Assembly (NCBI RefSeq): GCF_002858925.1
Contig: NZ_PJRS01000048.1
Span: 1-47,660, forward strand
Reading direction: 5' to 3'
Origin: Caulobacter zeae
Lineage (GTDB): Bacteria; Pseudomonadota; Alphaproteobacteria; Caulobacterales; Caulobacteraceae
Length of the DNA stretch: 47,660 nt
In this document: positions 7,924 through 15,491 of the stretch, piece by piece
Layout of the letters: every line of letters begins with the position of its first letter
Position numbering within the stretch: the first letter of the stretch is position 1
The notes under the pieces: generated by a model
The model's database searches: none
What the model saw: only the letters and a program-made list of their open reading frames with translations
What the model was told of the DNA's origin: nothing
Made by a program: the position numbers and the translations under genes

Positions 7924-10284
7924 ATGATTGGTCCCATGAGCAAAATTCGCGCCCATAGCGCCGCGTTCGCCACCGGCGTTGCGCTTCTCTTCGGCTCCAC
8001 CGCCCTGATCGCGCCGCAGACGGCGTTCGCCCAGGCCCAGGCCTCGGGCGTGGTCCAGCGCATCGTCGTGCAGGGCAACGAGCGGATCGAAGCGGGCACC
8101 GTGCTCTCTTATCTGCCGATCCAGCCTGGCGAGACGGTCGATCCGGCCCGCCTCGACCTGGCGCTGAAGACCCTCGGTCGCACCGACCTGTTCGCCGACG
8201 TCTCGATCGAGCTGGTGGGCGGCGACCTGGTGGTCAAGGTCGTCGAGAACCCGATCATCAACCAGGTGGTCTTCGAAGGGAATTCGGCCCTCAAGGAAGA
8301 TAAGCTGAAGGACGAGGTGCAGATCCGTCCGCGCGGCATCTTCACCCGCGCCAAGGTGCAGGCCGACGTCCAGCGCATCATCGAGCTCTATCGTCGTTCG
8401 GGCCGCATCTCGGCGACCGTGACGCCCAAGGTTGTCGAACTGCCGCAGAAGCGCGTCGACCTGGTGTTCGAGATCAACGAAGGCCCCAAGAGCGGCGTCC
8501 TGGGCGTCAACTTCCTGGGCAACAAGGAGTTCTCGGACAACGAGCTCTCCGACGTCATCGTCACCAAGGAGTCGCACTGGTACAAGTTCCTGACCAGCAA
8601 CGACAACTACGACCCTGACCGGATCGAGTACGATCGCGAACAGCTGCGCAAGTACTACCGCAACCGCGGCTTCTTCGACTTCCGCGTCGTGGCCACCACG
8701 GCCGAGCTGGCCACCGACAAGAACGGCTTTGCGGTCACCTACACGATCGACGAAGGCCCCAAGTACAAGTTCGGCAAGGTCACCGTCGAAACCGAGCTGA
8801 AGAAGCTGGACGGCAACCTGCTGGCCCAGATCCTGCCGATCAAGACCGGCCAGATCTACGAAGACGAGCGCATCGAGCAGGCCACCGACGCCCTGACCTT
8901 CGCGGCGGGCGCCGCGGGCTTCGCCTTCGTGGACGTGCGTCCGCGCTACGTGCCCAACCGCGAGACCCAGACGGTCGACGTCGTGTTCTCGGTGCGTGAA
9001 GGTCCGCGCGTCTATGTCGATCGCATCGACATCGTCGGCAACACCGCCACGCTCGACTATGTCCTGCGCCGCGAAATGGAAGTCGCCGAGGGCGACGCCT
9101 ACAACCGCGTGCTGGTCGACCGGTCGCGCAACAACATGCGCCGTCTGGGCTTCTTCAAGGACGTGACCATCGAGGAAGTGCCCGGCGCCGCGCCGGACCG
9201 CACCAACCTGCGGGTCAAGGTCGAAGAGCAGCCGACGGGCGAACTGTCGTTCAGCGCGGGCTACAGCTCGGTCGACCAACTGGTGCTGGACGTCGGCGTC
9301 ACCCAGCGCAACTTCCGTGGCCGCGGCCAGAACCTGCGCGCCCGCGTGTCGGTGGGCTCGCTGCGCCAGCAGGTCGACTTCGCGTTCACCGAGCCGCGCT
9401 TCCTGGGCCGTAATTTGGCCGCGGGCGTGAACCTCTATTCGTATCGATATGACCTCAGCGAGTTCGCGGCCTACGACACCAAGTCGTTGGGCGGCGGCTT
9501 CACCATGGGCTTCGGCTTGACGCAAAACACCTCGATGAGCCTGCGGTACACCCTGCGCCGGGACGAGGTGGACGTGGCCGACAGCTACTGCGCCAACGGC
9601 AGCGTCTCGACGATCCTCTGCCTGCAGCGCGGCGCCTACATGACCTCGCTGGTCGGCTATGGCCTGCGCCTGGACAAGCGGAACGACCCGCTGCGTCCGA
9701 CCCGCGGCTTCTTCGCCGACCTGAACCAGGACCTCGCCGGCTTCGGCGGCGACGTGAACTACCTCAAGACCGAGGTCGACGGCGGCTGGTACTGGGGCTT
9801 CAACAAGGACTTCGTGTTCAGCGCCACCGGTTCGGCGGGCTACATCGAAGGCTGGGGCGGCGACAGCGTTCGCATCAACGACCGCTTCTACAAGGGCGGC
9901 CAGACGTTCCGCGGCTTCGAGACGGCGGGTATCGGCCCGCGCGACACCGCCAGCGACAACAGCGCCCTGGGCGCCAAGCTGTACGCGATCGGTTCGCTGG
10001 AGCTGACCATCCCGACCTTCCTGCCCGAGCAGTACGGCATCAAGGCCGCGCTGTTCTCCGACTTCGGCACCGCCGGCCAGCTGGACGACGTTGACCGCCA
10101 GGTTTCGCCCGGCCAGTTCAGCACCACGATCAAGGACAACCTTGGTCTGCGCGCTTCGGCTGGCGTCAGCATCGACTGGAAGTCGCCGATGGGACCGATC
10201 CGGTTCGACATCAGCCGCATCCTGGCGAAGGAAGACTACGACCGGACGGAAACCTTCCGTTTCTCCACCTCCACTCGTTTCTAA
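7924..10284 (+). CDS. bamA: Outer membrane protein assembly factor BamA
   Basis: This is the central pore protein of the BAM complex, which folds beta-barrels into the outer membrane. It has 786 residues from ATG 7924. A signal peptide ends near AQTAFA-QAQA, five POTRA domains occupy about residues 45-440 (first one VVQRIVVQGNERIEAGTVL), and a 16-strand barrel follows. The barrel carries the lid-loop region near FYKGGQTFRGFE (the RGF motif) and a terminal Phe (FSTSTRF). ATG 7936 and GTG 7903, the latter overlapping the rseP stop, are other possible starts; all give a usable signal peptide. bamB lies far away at 24838. Confidence 0.95.
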   Translation: MIGPMSKIRAHSAAFATGVALLFGSTALIAPQTAFAQAQASGVVQRIVVQGNERIEAGTVLSYLPIQPGETVDPARLDLALKTLGRTDLFADVSIELVGGDLVVKVVENPIINQVVFEGNSALKEDKLKDEVQIRPRGIFTRAKVQADVQRIIELYRRSGRISATVTPKVVELPQKRVDLVFEINEGPKSGVLGVNFLGNKEFSDNELSDVIVTKESHWYKFLTSNDNYDPDRIEYDREQLRKYYRNRGFFDFRVVATTAELATDKNGFAVTYTIDEGPKYKFGKVTVETELKKLDGNLLAQILPIKTGQIYEDERIEQATDALTFAAGAAGFAFVDVRPRYVPNRETQTVDVVFSVREGPRVYVDRIDIVGNTATLDYVLRREMEVAEGDAYNRVLVDRSRNNMRRLGFFKDVTIEEVPGAAPDRTNLRVKVEEQPTGELSFSAGYSSVDQLVLDVGVTQRNFRGRGQNLRARVSVGSLRQQVDFAFTEPRFLGRNLAAGVNLYSYRYDLSEFAAYDTKSLGGGFTMGFGLTQNTSMSLRYTLRRDEVDVADSYCANGSVSTILCLQRGAYMTSLVGYGLRLDKRNDPLRPTRGFFADLNQDLAGFGGDVNYLKTEVDGGWYWGFNKDFVFSATGSAGYIEGWGGDSVRINDRFYKGGQTFRGFETAGIGPRDTASDNSALGAKLYAIGSLELTIPTFLPEQYGIKAALFSDFGTAGQLDDVDRQVSPGQFSTTIKDNLGLRASAGVSIDWKSPMGPIRFDISRILAKEDYDRTETFRFSTSTRF

Positions 10285-10306
10285 TCTCCACAAGGCTTTA
10301 GACGAC

Positions 10307-10975
10307 ATGTCCTCCAAGTTCTTCGCCGCCGCCGCTTCGGGCCTGGCCGCGTTCGCCGTGGCCTCGGGCGCCTTCGCTCAAGCCGCCGCCCCGCTCGCCA
10401 AGGCTCCGGCCGCTCCGGCCGCCCCGGCGGTCACCCACGGCGCGCCGATCGCCAGCCTGTGCGTGTTCTCGGCCGGCGGCGTGCGCGGCGGGTCGCAGAC
10501 CGGCAAGGCGCTCGACGCCCGCATCAAGGCCCTGCAGACCACCGCCGAGCAGCCGCTATCGGCCCGCGAAAAGGCCCTGCAGACCAAGATCGACGCGTTC
10601 AACGCCGCCGCCAAGACCCCGGCCCCGGACATCAACGCCCGCGAAAAGCAAAAGGCAGACCTGGAGCTGGAGCAGAGCGCCCTGCAGCGCGACGTCGCCC
10701 ACATGCAGATGGAGCTTTTCGCCACCAACGAAACCGCCCAGCAGTCCTACGCGACCGAACTGCAGCCGGCCGTGATCTCGGCCTACCAGTCCAAGCAGTG
10801 CGGCGTGCTGCTTGAGCGTAGCGCCGTGGCCATCTTCAACCCGGCCATGGACATCACCCCGCAGATCGTCGCCGCCCTGGACGCCCGCGGCAAGGCCGGC
10901 ACGTTCCAGGCCCTGGAGCGCACCAAGCTGACGCCGCAGCAAGCCGCCCAGCTGGCCGCCCAGCTGCAGCGCTAA
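10307..10975 (+). CDS. skp: OmpH/Skp-family periplasmic chaperone
   Basis: The 222-residue protein has a clear signal peptide (cleavage near AFAQA) and an Ala/Pro-rich spacer. A coiled-coil-rich middle (about residues 65-155) and a short beta return segment (AVAIFNPAMDITPQIV) follow, which matches the trimeric jellyfish-like Skp that holds unfolded outer-membrane proteins. It follows bamA by 22 bases, the standard position. Unusual features are the Ala/Pro-rich stretch and two cysteines, C52 in the first beta strand region and C165 just before the last strand. These could form a disulfide in the periplasm. A terminator-like hairpin follows. Confidence 0.85.
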   Translation: MSSKFFAAAASGLAAFAVASGAFAQAAAPLAKAPAAPAAPAVTHGAPIASLCVFSAGGVRGGSQTGKALDARIKALQTTAEQPLSAREKALQTKIDAFNAAAKTPAPDINAREKQKADLELEQSALQRDVAHMQMELFATNETAQQSYATELQPAVISAYQSKQCGVLLERSAVAIFNPAMDITPQIVAALDARGKAGTFQALERTKLTPQQAAQLAAQLQR

Positions 10976-10983
10976 GCACTGGG

Positions 10984-11022
10984 AGCGCCCGCTCGGCCTT
11001 TGCGGCCGGGCGGGCGCTTTCC
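10984..11022 (+). terminator. Terminator-like hairpin after skp
   Basis: AGCGCCCGC (10984-10992) pairs with GCGGGCGCT (11010-11018), and CGGCC/GGCCG extends the stem inside. A short TTTCC follows. The weak T-run suggests partial termination, splitting the bamA and lpx parts of the long cluster. A TTGACT at 11032-11037 beyond it could be the -35 of an lpxD promoter, but the nearest -10-like sequence (TACACT) is 20 bases away. Confidence 0.6.
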
Positions 11023-11111
11023 GTTACGGCATTGACTCGGGGCGGCTTTCGGCCGCCTACACTTCGTCCGTATCGGGCGATTCCCGGGACGGCCGTCGTC
11101 GAGAGGTTTGC

Positions 11112-12137
11112 ATGCCGGACCCCCGTTTTTTCGAGACCCTGGGTCCGGTTTCCGTGTCCGTCCTGGCCAAGGCCGGAGGCGCGGAACTGGCCGATCCCGG
11201 CCTGGGCGAGCGCCTGATCGCCACCGTCGCGCCGCTGGACGGCGCGGGACCTGACGCCGTCTCCTTTCTTTCCGATCCCCGTCGCGCCAAGAACCTTTCC
11301 GCCTGCAAGGCGGGGGCGATCTTCATGCGTCCTCAGCATCGCGAGTTCGCGCCGGAAGGCTGCGCCGTGCTGCTGACTTCGCATCCGCAGGCCGCCTGGG
11401 CGGCCGCGACGGCGCTGCTGTATGCGCCGCGCCGCCACGACGCCGGCGCGCCCGCCGTGCACCCCTCCGCCGTTCTGGAGGAGGGCGTGCGCCTTTCGCC
11501 CGGCGTGGTGATCGGGCAGGACGTCCGCATCGGCCGCGGCACGACGATCAGTCCCGGGGCCGTCATCGGCCCGGGCGTCGCCATCGGCCGTGATTGTTTC
11601 GTGGGCGCCAACGTCGTCGTCGGCTTCGCGCTGATCGGCGATCGCGTCAGCCTGCACGCCGGCTCGGTGATCGGCGAGGCCGGCTTTGGCGCCGCGCCCG
11701 GCGCCAGGGGCGTGGTCGACCTTCCGCAGCTGGGCCGCGTGGTGCTTCAGGACGGGGTTACGCTCGGCGCCAACAGCTGCATCGACCGCGGCGCCTTTGA
11801 CGACACCACGGTCGGCGAAAACACCAAGATCGACAATCTGGTCCACGTCGCACACAACGTGCAGCTGGGCCGTAACTGCGTGCTCGCGGCCTATACCGGG
11901 CTGTCGGGCACCACCGTCGTCGGCGACGGCGTCGCCTTCGGCGGCAAGGCCGGCGTCGCCGACCACTTGACGATCGGCCCCGGCGCCAGCATCGGGGCGT
12001 CCGCCTCGGTGTTCAAGGACGTGCCGGCGGGCGAGACATGGACAGGGTTTCCCGCGCGACCGATCAAACGGTGGCTGCGAGAAACCGCATGGCTGTCGCG
12101 CAGCGCGCGCAGCCGGGGGATGAAAGACGAGGCATGA
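11112..12137 (+). CDS. lpxD: UDP-3-O-(3-hydroxyacyl)glucosamine N-acyltransferase
   Basis: This 341-residue trimeric enzyme adds the second 3-hydroxyacyl chain in lipid A synthesis. The N-terminal uridine-binding domain (about residues 1-100) includes DAVSFLSDPRRAKNL, and FLSDPRR resembles the family's FLxNPKY. A left-handed parallel beta-helix of hexapeptide repeats runs from about 110 to 290 (VVIGQDVRIGRG, VIGPGVAIGRD, and others). The catalytic His lies in LVHVAHNVQLGRNC, and GLSGTTVVGDGVAFGGKAGVADHL is the typical late segment. The C-terminal tail ends in a basic stretch. The stop overlaps the fabZ start (ATGA). Confidence 0.95.
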   Translation: MPDPRFFETLGPVSVSVLAKAGGAELADPGLGERLIATVAPLDGAGPDAVSFLSDPRRAKNLSACKAGAIFMRPQHREFAPEGCAVLLTSHPQAAWAAATALLYAPRRHDAGAPAVHPSAVLEEGVRLSPGVVIGQDVRIGRGTTISPGAVIGPGVAIGRDCFVGANVVVGFALIGDRVSLHAGSVIGEAGFGAAPGARGVVDLPQLGRVVLQDGVTLGANSCIDRGAFDDTTVGENTKIDNLVHVAHNVQLGRNCVLAAYTGLSGTTVVGDGVAFGGKAGVADHLTIGPGASIGASASVFKDVPAGETWTGFPARPIKRWLRETAWLSRSARSRGMKDEA

Positions 12138-12610
12138 GCCAGACCGAAACCGCGGCCCCGCAGACCGACATCGACATCGCCGAGATCCTCGCCCGGATCC
12201 CGCACCGCTACCCGTTCCTGCTGGTCGACCGGGCCGAAGCCTACGAGCCGCACAAGTCGATCGTCGGCATCAAGTGCGTGACGGTTAACGAGCCGTTCTT
12301 CCAGGGCCACTTCCCGGGCAATCCGGTGATGCCGGGCGTGCTGATCATCGAGGCCCTGGCCCAGACGGGCGCGGTGCTGATGAGCAAGTCGCTGGAAGTC
12401 GACACCGCCGGCAAGACGATCTTCTTCATGTCGGTCGACAACGCCCGCTTCCGCAACCCCGTGCGCCCGGGCGACGTCCTGCGCATGGAGGTCGAGGTCC
12501 TGCGCGCGCGTTCCAGCATCTTCAAGTTCAAGGGCGTGGCCAAGATCGGCGACAAGGTCGCCGCCGAGGTCGAGTTCGCCGCCATGGTCGTGGAGACCCC
12601 GACGAAATGA
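12134..12610 (+). CDS. fabZ: 3-hydroxyacyl-ACP dehydratase FabZ
   Basis: FabZ dehydrates 3-hydroxyacyl-ACP in fatty acid elongation, drawing on the same 3-hydroxyacyl-ACP pool that LpxA and LpxD use. The 158-residue protein shows IPHRYPFLLVDR, and then the hot-dog helix with NEPFFQGHFPGNPVMPGVLIIEALAQ, read in two parts. H59 and E73 are the expected catalytic pair. The ATG at 12134 overlaps the lpxD stop by four bases and has GACGAGG upstream. The frame is open further upstream only within lpxD. The stop overlaps the lpxA start by four bases. Confidence 0.96.
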   Translation: MSQTETAAPQTDIDIAEILARIPHRYPFLLVDRAEAYEPHKSIVGIKCVTVNEPFFQGHFPGNPVMPGVLIIEALAQTGAVLMSKSLEVDTAGKTIFFMSVDNARFRNPVRPGDVLRMEVEVLRARSSIFKFKGVAKIGDKVAAEVEFAAMVVETPTK

Positions 12611-13401
12611 CCAAAGTCCATCCGACCGCCATCGTCGACGCCGCCGCCAAGCTGGGTGAAGACGTCGAGATCGGGCCGTTCTGCATCGTCGGCCCGGACG
12701 TGACCCTGGAGGCGCGCGTGCGCCTGCTGTCGCACGTGGTGGTCGATGGCGTCACCACCATCGGCGAGGACACCGTCGTCCACGCCTTCTCGGCGCTGGG
12801 CGGTCCGCCGCAGCACCTGGGCTACAAGGGCGAGCGCACACAGCTGGTCATCGGCCCGCGCAACACGATCCGCGAGCAGGTGACGATGAACACCGGCACG
12901 GCCTCGGGTCGTGGCGTGACCACGATCGGCGCCGACGGCTTCTTCATGGCCGAGGCCCACGTGGCCCACGACTGCACGGTCGGCGACAACGTGGTGCTGG
13001 CCAAGGGCGCGACCCTGGGCGGCCATGTCGACGTCGGCAACTTCGTGTTCGTCGGCGGCCTGGCGGCCATCCACCAGTTCTCGCGCGTCGGCCGCTACAG
13101 CTTCATCGGCGGCCTGGCGGCTGTGACCAAGGACGTCATCCCCTATGGTTCGGTGTGGGGCAACCACGCCCACCTGGAGGGGCTGAACCTCGTCGGCCTC
13201 AAGCGCCGGGGCTTCTCGCGCGAGACCATCAACGCGCTGCGCGCGGCTTACCGCCTGATGTTCGCCGATGAAGGCACCTTCCAGGAACGCCTGGACGACG
13301 TGGTCGAGACCTATTCGGCCACGCCCGAGGTGATGGAGATCGTCGACTTCATCCGCGCCGACGGCAATCGCCCGCTGTGCCTGCCCGAGCGCGAGGTCTG
13401 A
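12607..13401 (+). CDS. lpxA: UDP-N-acetylglucosamine acyltransferase
   Basis: LpxA carries out the first step of lipid A synthesis, transfer of a 3-hydroxyacyl chain to UDP-GlcNAc. The 264-residue protein starts HPTAIVDAAAKLGEDVEIGPF and contains the beta-helix hexapeptide repeats. The catalytic segment EAHVAHDCTVGDNVVLAKGA has H121 as the expected general base. GGLAAIHQFSRVGRYSFIGG and the helical C-terminus complete the fold. It begins inside the fabZ stop (ATGA). The short two-base gap to the TTG of lpxI suggests tight coupling. Confidence 0.96.
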   Translation: MTKVHPTAIVDAAAKLGEDVEIGPFCIVGPDVTLEARVRLLSHVVVDGVTTIGEDTVVHAFSALGGPPQHLGYKGERTQLVIGPRNTIREQVTMNTGTASGRGVTTIGADGFFMAEAHVAHDCTVGDNVVLAKGATLGGHVDVGNFVFVGGLAAIHQFSRVGRYSFIGGLAAVTKDVIPYGSVWGNHAHLEGLNLVGLKRRGFSRETINALRAAYRLMFADEGTFQERLDDVVETYSATPEVMEIVDFIRADGNRPLCLPEREV

Positions 13402-13403
13402 TC

Positions 13404-14237
13404 TTGCGCAAGCTTGGACTGATCGCCGGCGGCGGGGCTCTTCCCATCGAACTGGCGGCGCACTGCGAGCGCGCCGGTCGGCCGTTCTCGGTGATGCGGG
13501 TCAGGGGCTTCGCCGATCCGTCGCTGGAGCAGTATCCCGGCGCCGAGGTCGGCATCGCCGAGTTCGGCAAGGCCTTCAAGGCGCTAAAGGACGAGGGCTG
13601 CGAGGCCGTCTGCTTCGCCGGCGTCGTCGATCGCCCCGACTTCTCGGCCCTGATCCCCGACTTCCGGGGCGTGAAGGTGCTGCCCGGCCTGATCAAGGCC
13701 GCGCGCGAGGGCGACGACGCCCTCCTGCGTCGCGTGCTGACCGAGTTCGAGAAGGAAGGCTTTATCGTCGAGGGCGCCCACGAGGTGCGCGGCGAGATGA
13801 CCCTGCCGGCGGGCCCGCTGGGCCGCTACGCGCCGCGCGAACAGCACGGCGCCGACATCGACCGCGCCCTGACCGTGGCCCGCGCCATCGGCGGGCTGGA
13901 CGTGGGGCAGGGGGCCGTGGTCTGCGACGGCCTCGTTCTGGCCGTCGAGGCGCAGGAAGGCACCGACGCCATGCTGCGCCGGGTCGCCGACCTGCCGCAG
14001 GCCGTGCGCGGTTGCCCCGAGGCGCCCAAGGGCGTTCTGGCCAAGGCGCCCAAGCCGATCCAGGAAACCAAGGTCGACCTGCCCACCATCGGCGTGGCCA
14101 CCATCCAGCGCGCCGCGCGCGCCGGCCTGGCCGGCGTGGTCGGCGAAGCCGGCCGCCTGCTGATCGTCGACCGCGACCAGGTGATCGCCTGTGCCGACGA
14201 CCTGGGCCTCTTCGTCTACGGCGTCGAGCCGCGCTGA
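13404..14237 (+). CDS. lpxI: UDP-2,3-diacylglucosamine diphosphatase LpxI
   Basis: LpxI hydrolyses UDP-2,3-diacylglucosamine to lipid X and UMP. It does the same step as LpxH but is unrelated and attacks the other phosphorus; it was first defined in Caulobacter crescentus. The 277-residue product starts with TTG at 13404 (RKLGLIAGGGALPIELA), two bases after the lpxA stop, with GAGG upstream. The central VVDRPDFSALIPDFRG and REGDDALLRRVLTEFEKEGF and the C-terminal domain DLPTIGVATIQRAARAGLAGV, with GEAGRLLIVDRD, are characteristic. The TTG start is inferred; the next upstream start would lie inside lpxA. Its stop overlaps the lpxB ATG by one base. Confidence 0.93.
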   Translation: MRKLGLIAGGGALPIELAAHCERAGRPFSVMRVRGFADPSLEQYPGAEVGIAEFGKAFKALKDEGCEAVCFAGVVDRPDFSALIPDFRGVKVLPGLIKAAREGDDALLRRVLTEFEKEGFIVEGAHEVRGEMTLPAGPLGRYAPREQHGADIDRALTVARAIGGLDVGQGAVVCDGLVLAVEAQEGTDAMLRRVADLPQAVRGCPEAPKGVLAKAPKPIQETKVDLPTIGVATIQRAARAGLAGVVGEAGRLLIVDRDQVIACADDLGLFVYGVEPR

Positions 14238-15421
14238 TGTCTTCCTCCCGGCCGCTGACGGTCATGCTGATCGCGGCCGAGGCCTCGGGAGACAATCTCG
14301 GCGCGGGCCTGGCCAAGGTCTTGCGGACGCGGCTGGGCGACCAGGTGCGCTTCGTCGGCCTGGGCGGGGCGCGGATGGCGGCCGAGGGGGTACAGAGCCC
14401 CTTCGACATCTCCGAACTGTCGATTCTGGGCCTGTTCGAGGGCCTGAAAGCCTATCCGCGCGTCGTGCGCCGCCTGAAGGACGTCGAGGCCCTGGCCGCG
14501 CGCGAGAAGCCCGACGTGGCCGTGCTCATCGATTCCTGGGGGTTCAATATCCGCCTCGCCAAGCGCTTGCGGGCGCTGGATCCCTCGATGGCGCTGGTCA
14601 AGTACGTCGCGCCCCAGGTCTGGGCCTCGCGTCCGGGGCGGGCCAAGGTCCTGGCCCGGGCCGTCGACCTGCTGCTGGCCACCCAGCCGATGGACAAGGC
14701 GTTCTTCGACGCCGAGGGCCTGCCCAGCGTCTTCGTCGGCAACCCGGCCCTGGCGCGCGACTTCAGCGGCGCCGACGCGGCCCGGGCCCGGGCCGCGATC
14801 GGGGCCGGTCCCGACGATCCGATCCTCGCCGTCCTGCCGGGCAGCCGGCCGTCCGAGATCGAGCGCGTGCTGCCGGCCTTCGAGGACGCCGTGCGCATCC
14901 TCAAGGCCGACCGCCCCGGCCTGCACGTCGTCGTGCCCGCCGCCCAGACCGTGGCGACGGCGGTCAAGGCGCGCGTCGCCGGCTGGCCGTTCCGCGCCCA
15001 TGTGATCGAGGACGACCAGGCCAAGGACGACGCCATGAAGGCCGCCACGGTCGGCCTGGCCTGTAGCGGCACGGTGACGCTCGAGCTGGCCCTGGCTGGC
15101 GTTCCCATGGTGGTCGGCTACAAGATCGGCGCGATCACCTATGCGTTGCTCAAGCGCCTGATGACGCCGCGCTGGGTGACGCTGTTCAACATCGCCGCCG
15201 ACAAGGAAGTGGCGCCCGAACTGTTGCAGCACGACTGCACGGGCGAGCGCCTGGCCGCGGCGCTGGCAGAGCGGCTCGACGATCCGGTCCTGCGCCGGCG
15301 GCAGGTGGCCGAGCAGTATGCGGCGCTCGAGCGCCTGGGGCGCGGCATGCCCGATCCGGCCGAGGCGGCGGCCGACGCCATGCTCTCGTTCCTGGAAAAG
15401 CGAAGCGCCAAAACGGCTTAA
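14237..15421 (+). CDS. lpxB: Lipid-A-disaccharide synthase
   Basis: LpxB joins lipid X to UDP-2,3-diacylglucosamine to form the lipid A disaccharide, using the product of the gene just upstream. The 394-residue GT-B glycosyltransferase shows MLIAAEASGDNLGAGL, FVGLGGARMAAEG, the SILGLFEGLKAYPRV segment and APQVWASRPGRAKVL. The nucleotide-binding half carries LPGSRPSEIERVLPAF and SGTVTLELALAGVPMVVGYK. The start TGATG overlaps the lpxI stop. It is the last gene of the envelope block. The next gene on this strand, 15492, begins 70 bases later and has an unrelated function. Confidence 0.95.
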   Translation: MSSSRPLTVMLIAAEASGDNLGAGLAKVLRTRLGDQVRFVGLGGARMAAEGVQSPFDISELSILGLFEGLKAYPRVVRRLKDVEALAAREKPDVAVLIDSWGFNIRLAKRLRALDPSMALVKYVAPQVWASRPGRAKVLARAVDLLLATQPMDKAFFDAEGLPSVFVGNPALARDFSGADAARARAAIGAGPDDPILAVLPGSRPSEIERVLPAFEDAVRILKADRPGLHVVVPAAQTVATAVKARVAGWPFRAHVIEDDQAKDDAMKAATVGLACSGTVTLELALAGVPMVVGYKIGAITYALLKRLMTPRWVTLFNIAADKEVAPELLQHDCTGERLAAALAERLDDPVLRRRQVAEQYAALERLGRGMPDPAEAAADAMLSFLEKRSAKTA

Positions 15422-15491
15422 GACCCGCTTCACGCCTGTGGATTAATCTTGCGGCAACCTTGTGCGCCTCGCGCCGCCGTGGAGCCCGCCT

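Noticed and set aside
7867..10317. Minus-strand 816-codon open frame opposite bamA
   Set aside because: Composition is that of a GC-driven shadow of bamA (His/Asp/Ala/Val repeats), with no domain; the plus strand holds every BamA motif.
11032..11063. Promoter for lpxD (TTGACT ... TACACT)
   Set aside because: The 20-base spacer is too long for a confident sigma-70 promoter.
15443..15458. CtrA-type site TTAA-N7-GCAAC before the FliK-like gene
   Set aside because: Only the first half matches the consensus; the second half has two changes, so it was not listed as a feature.
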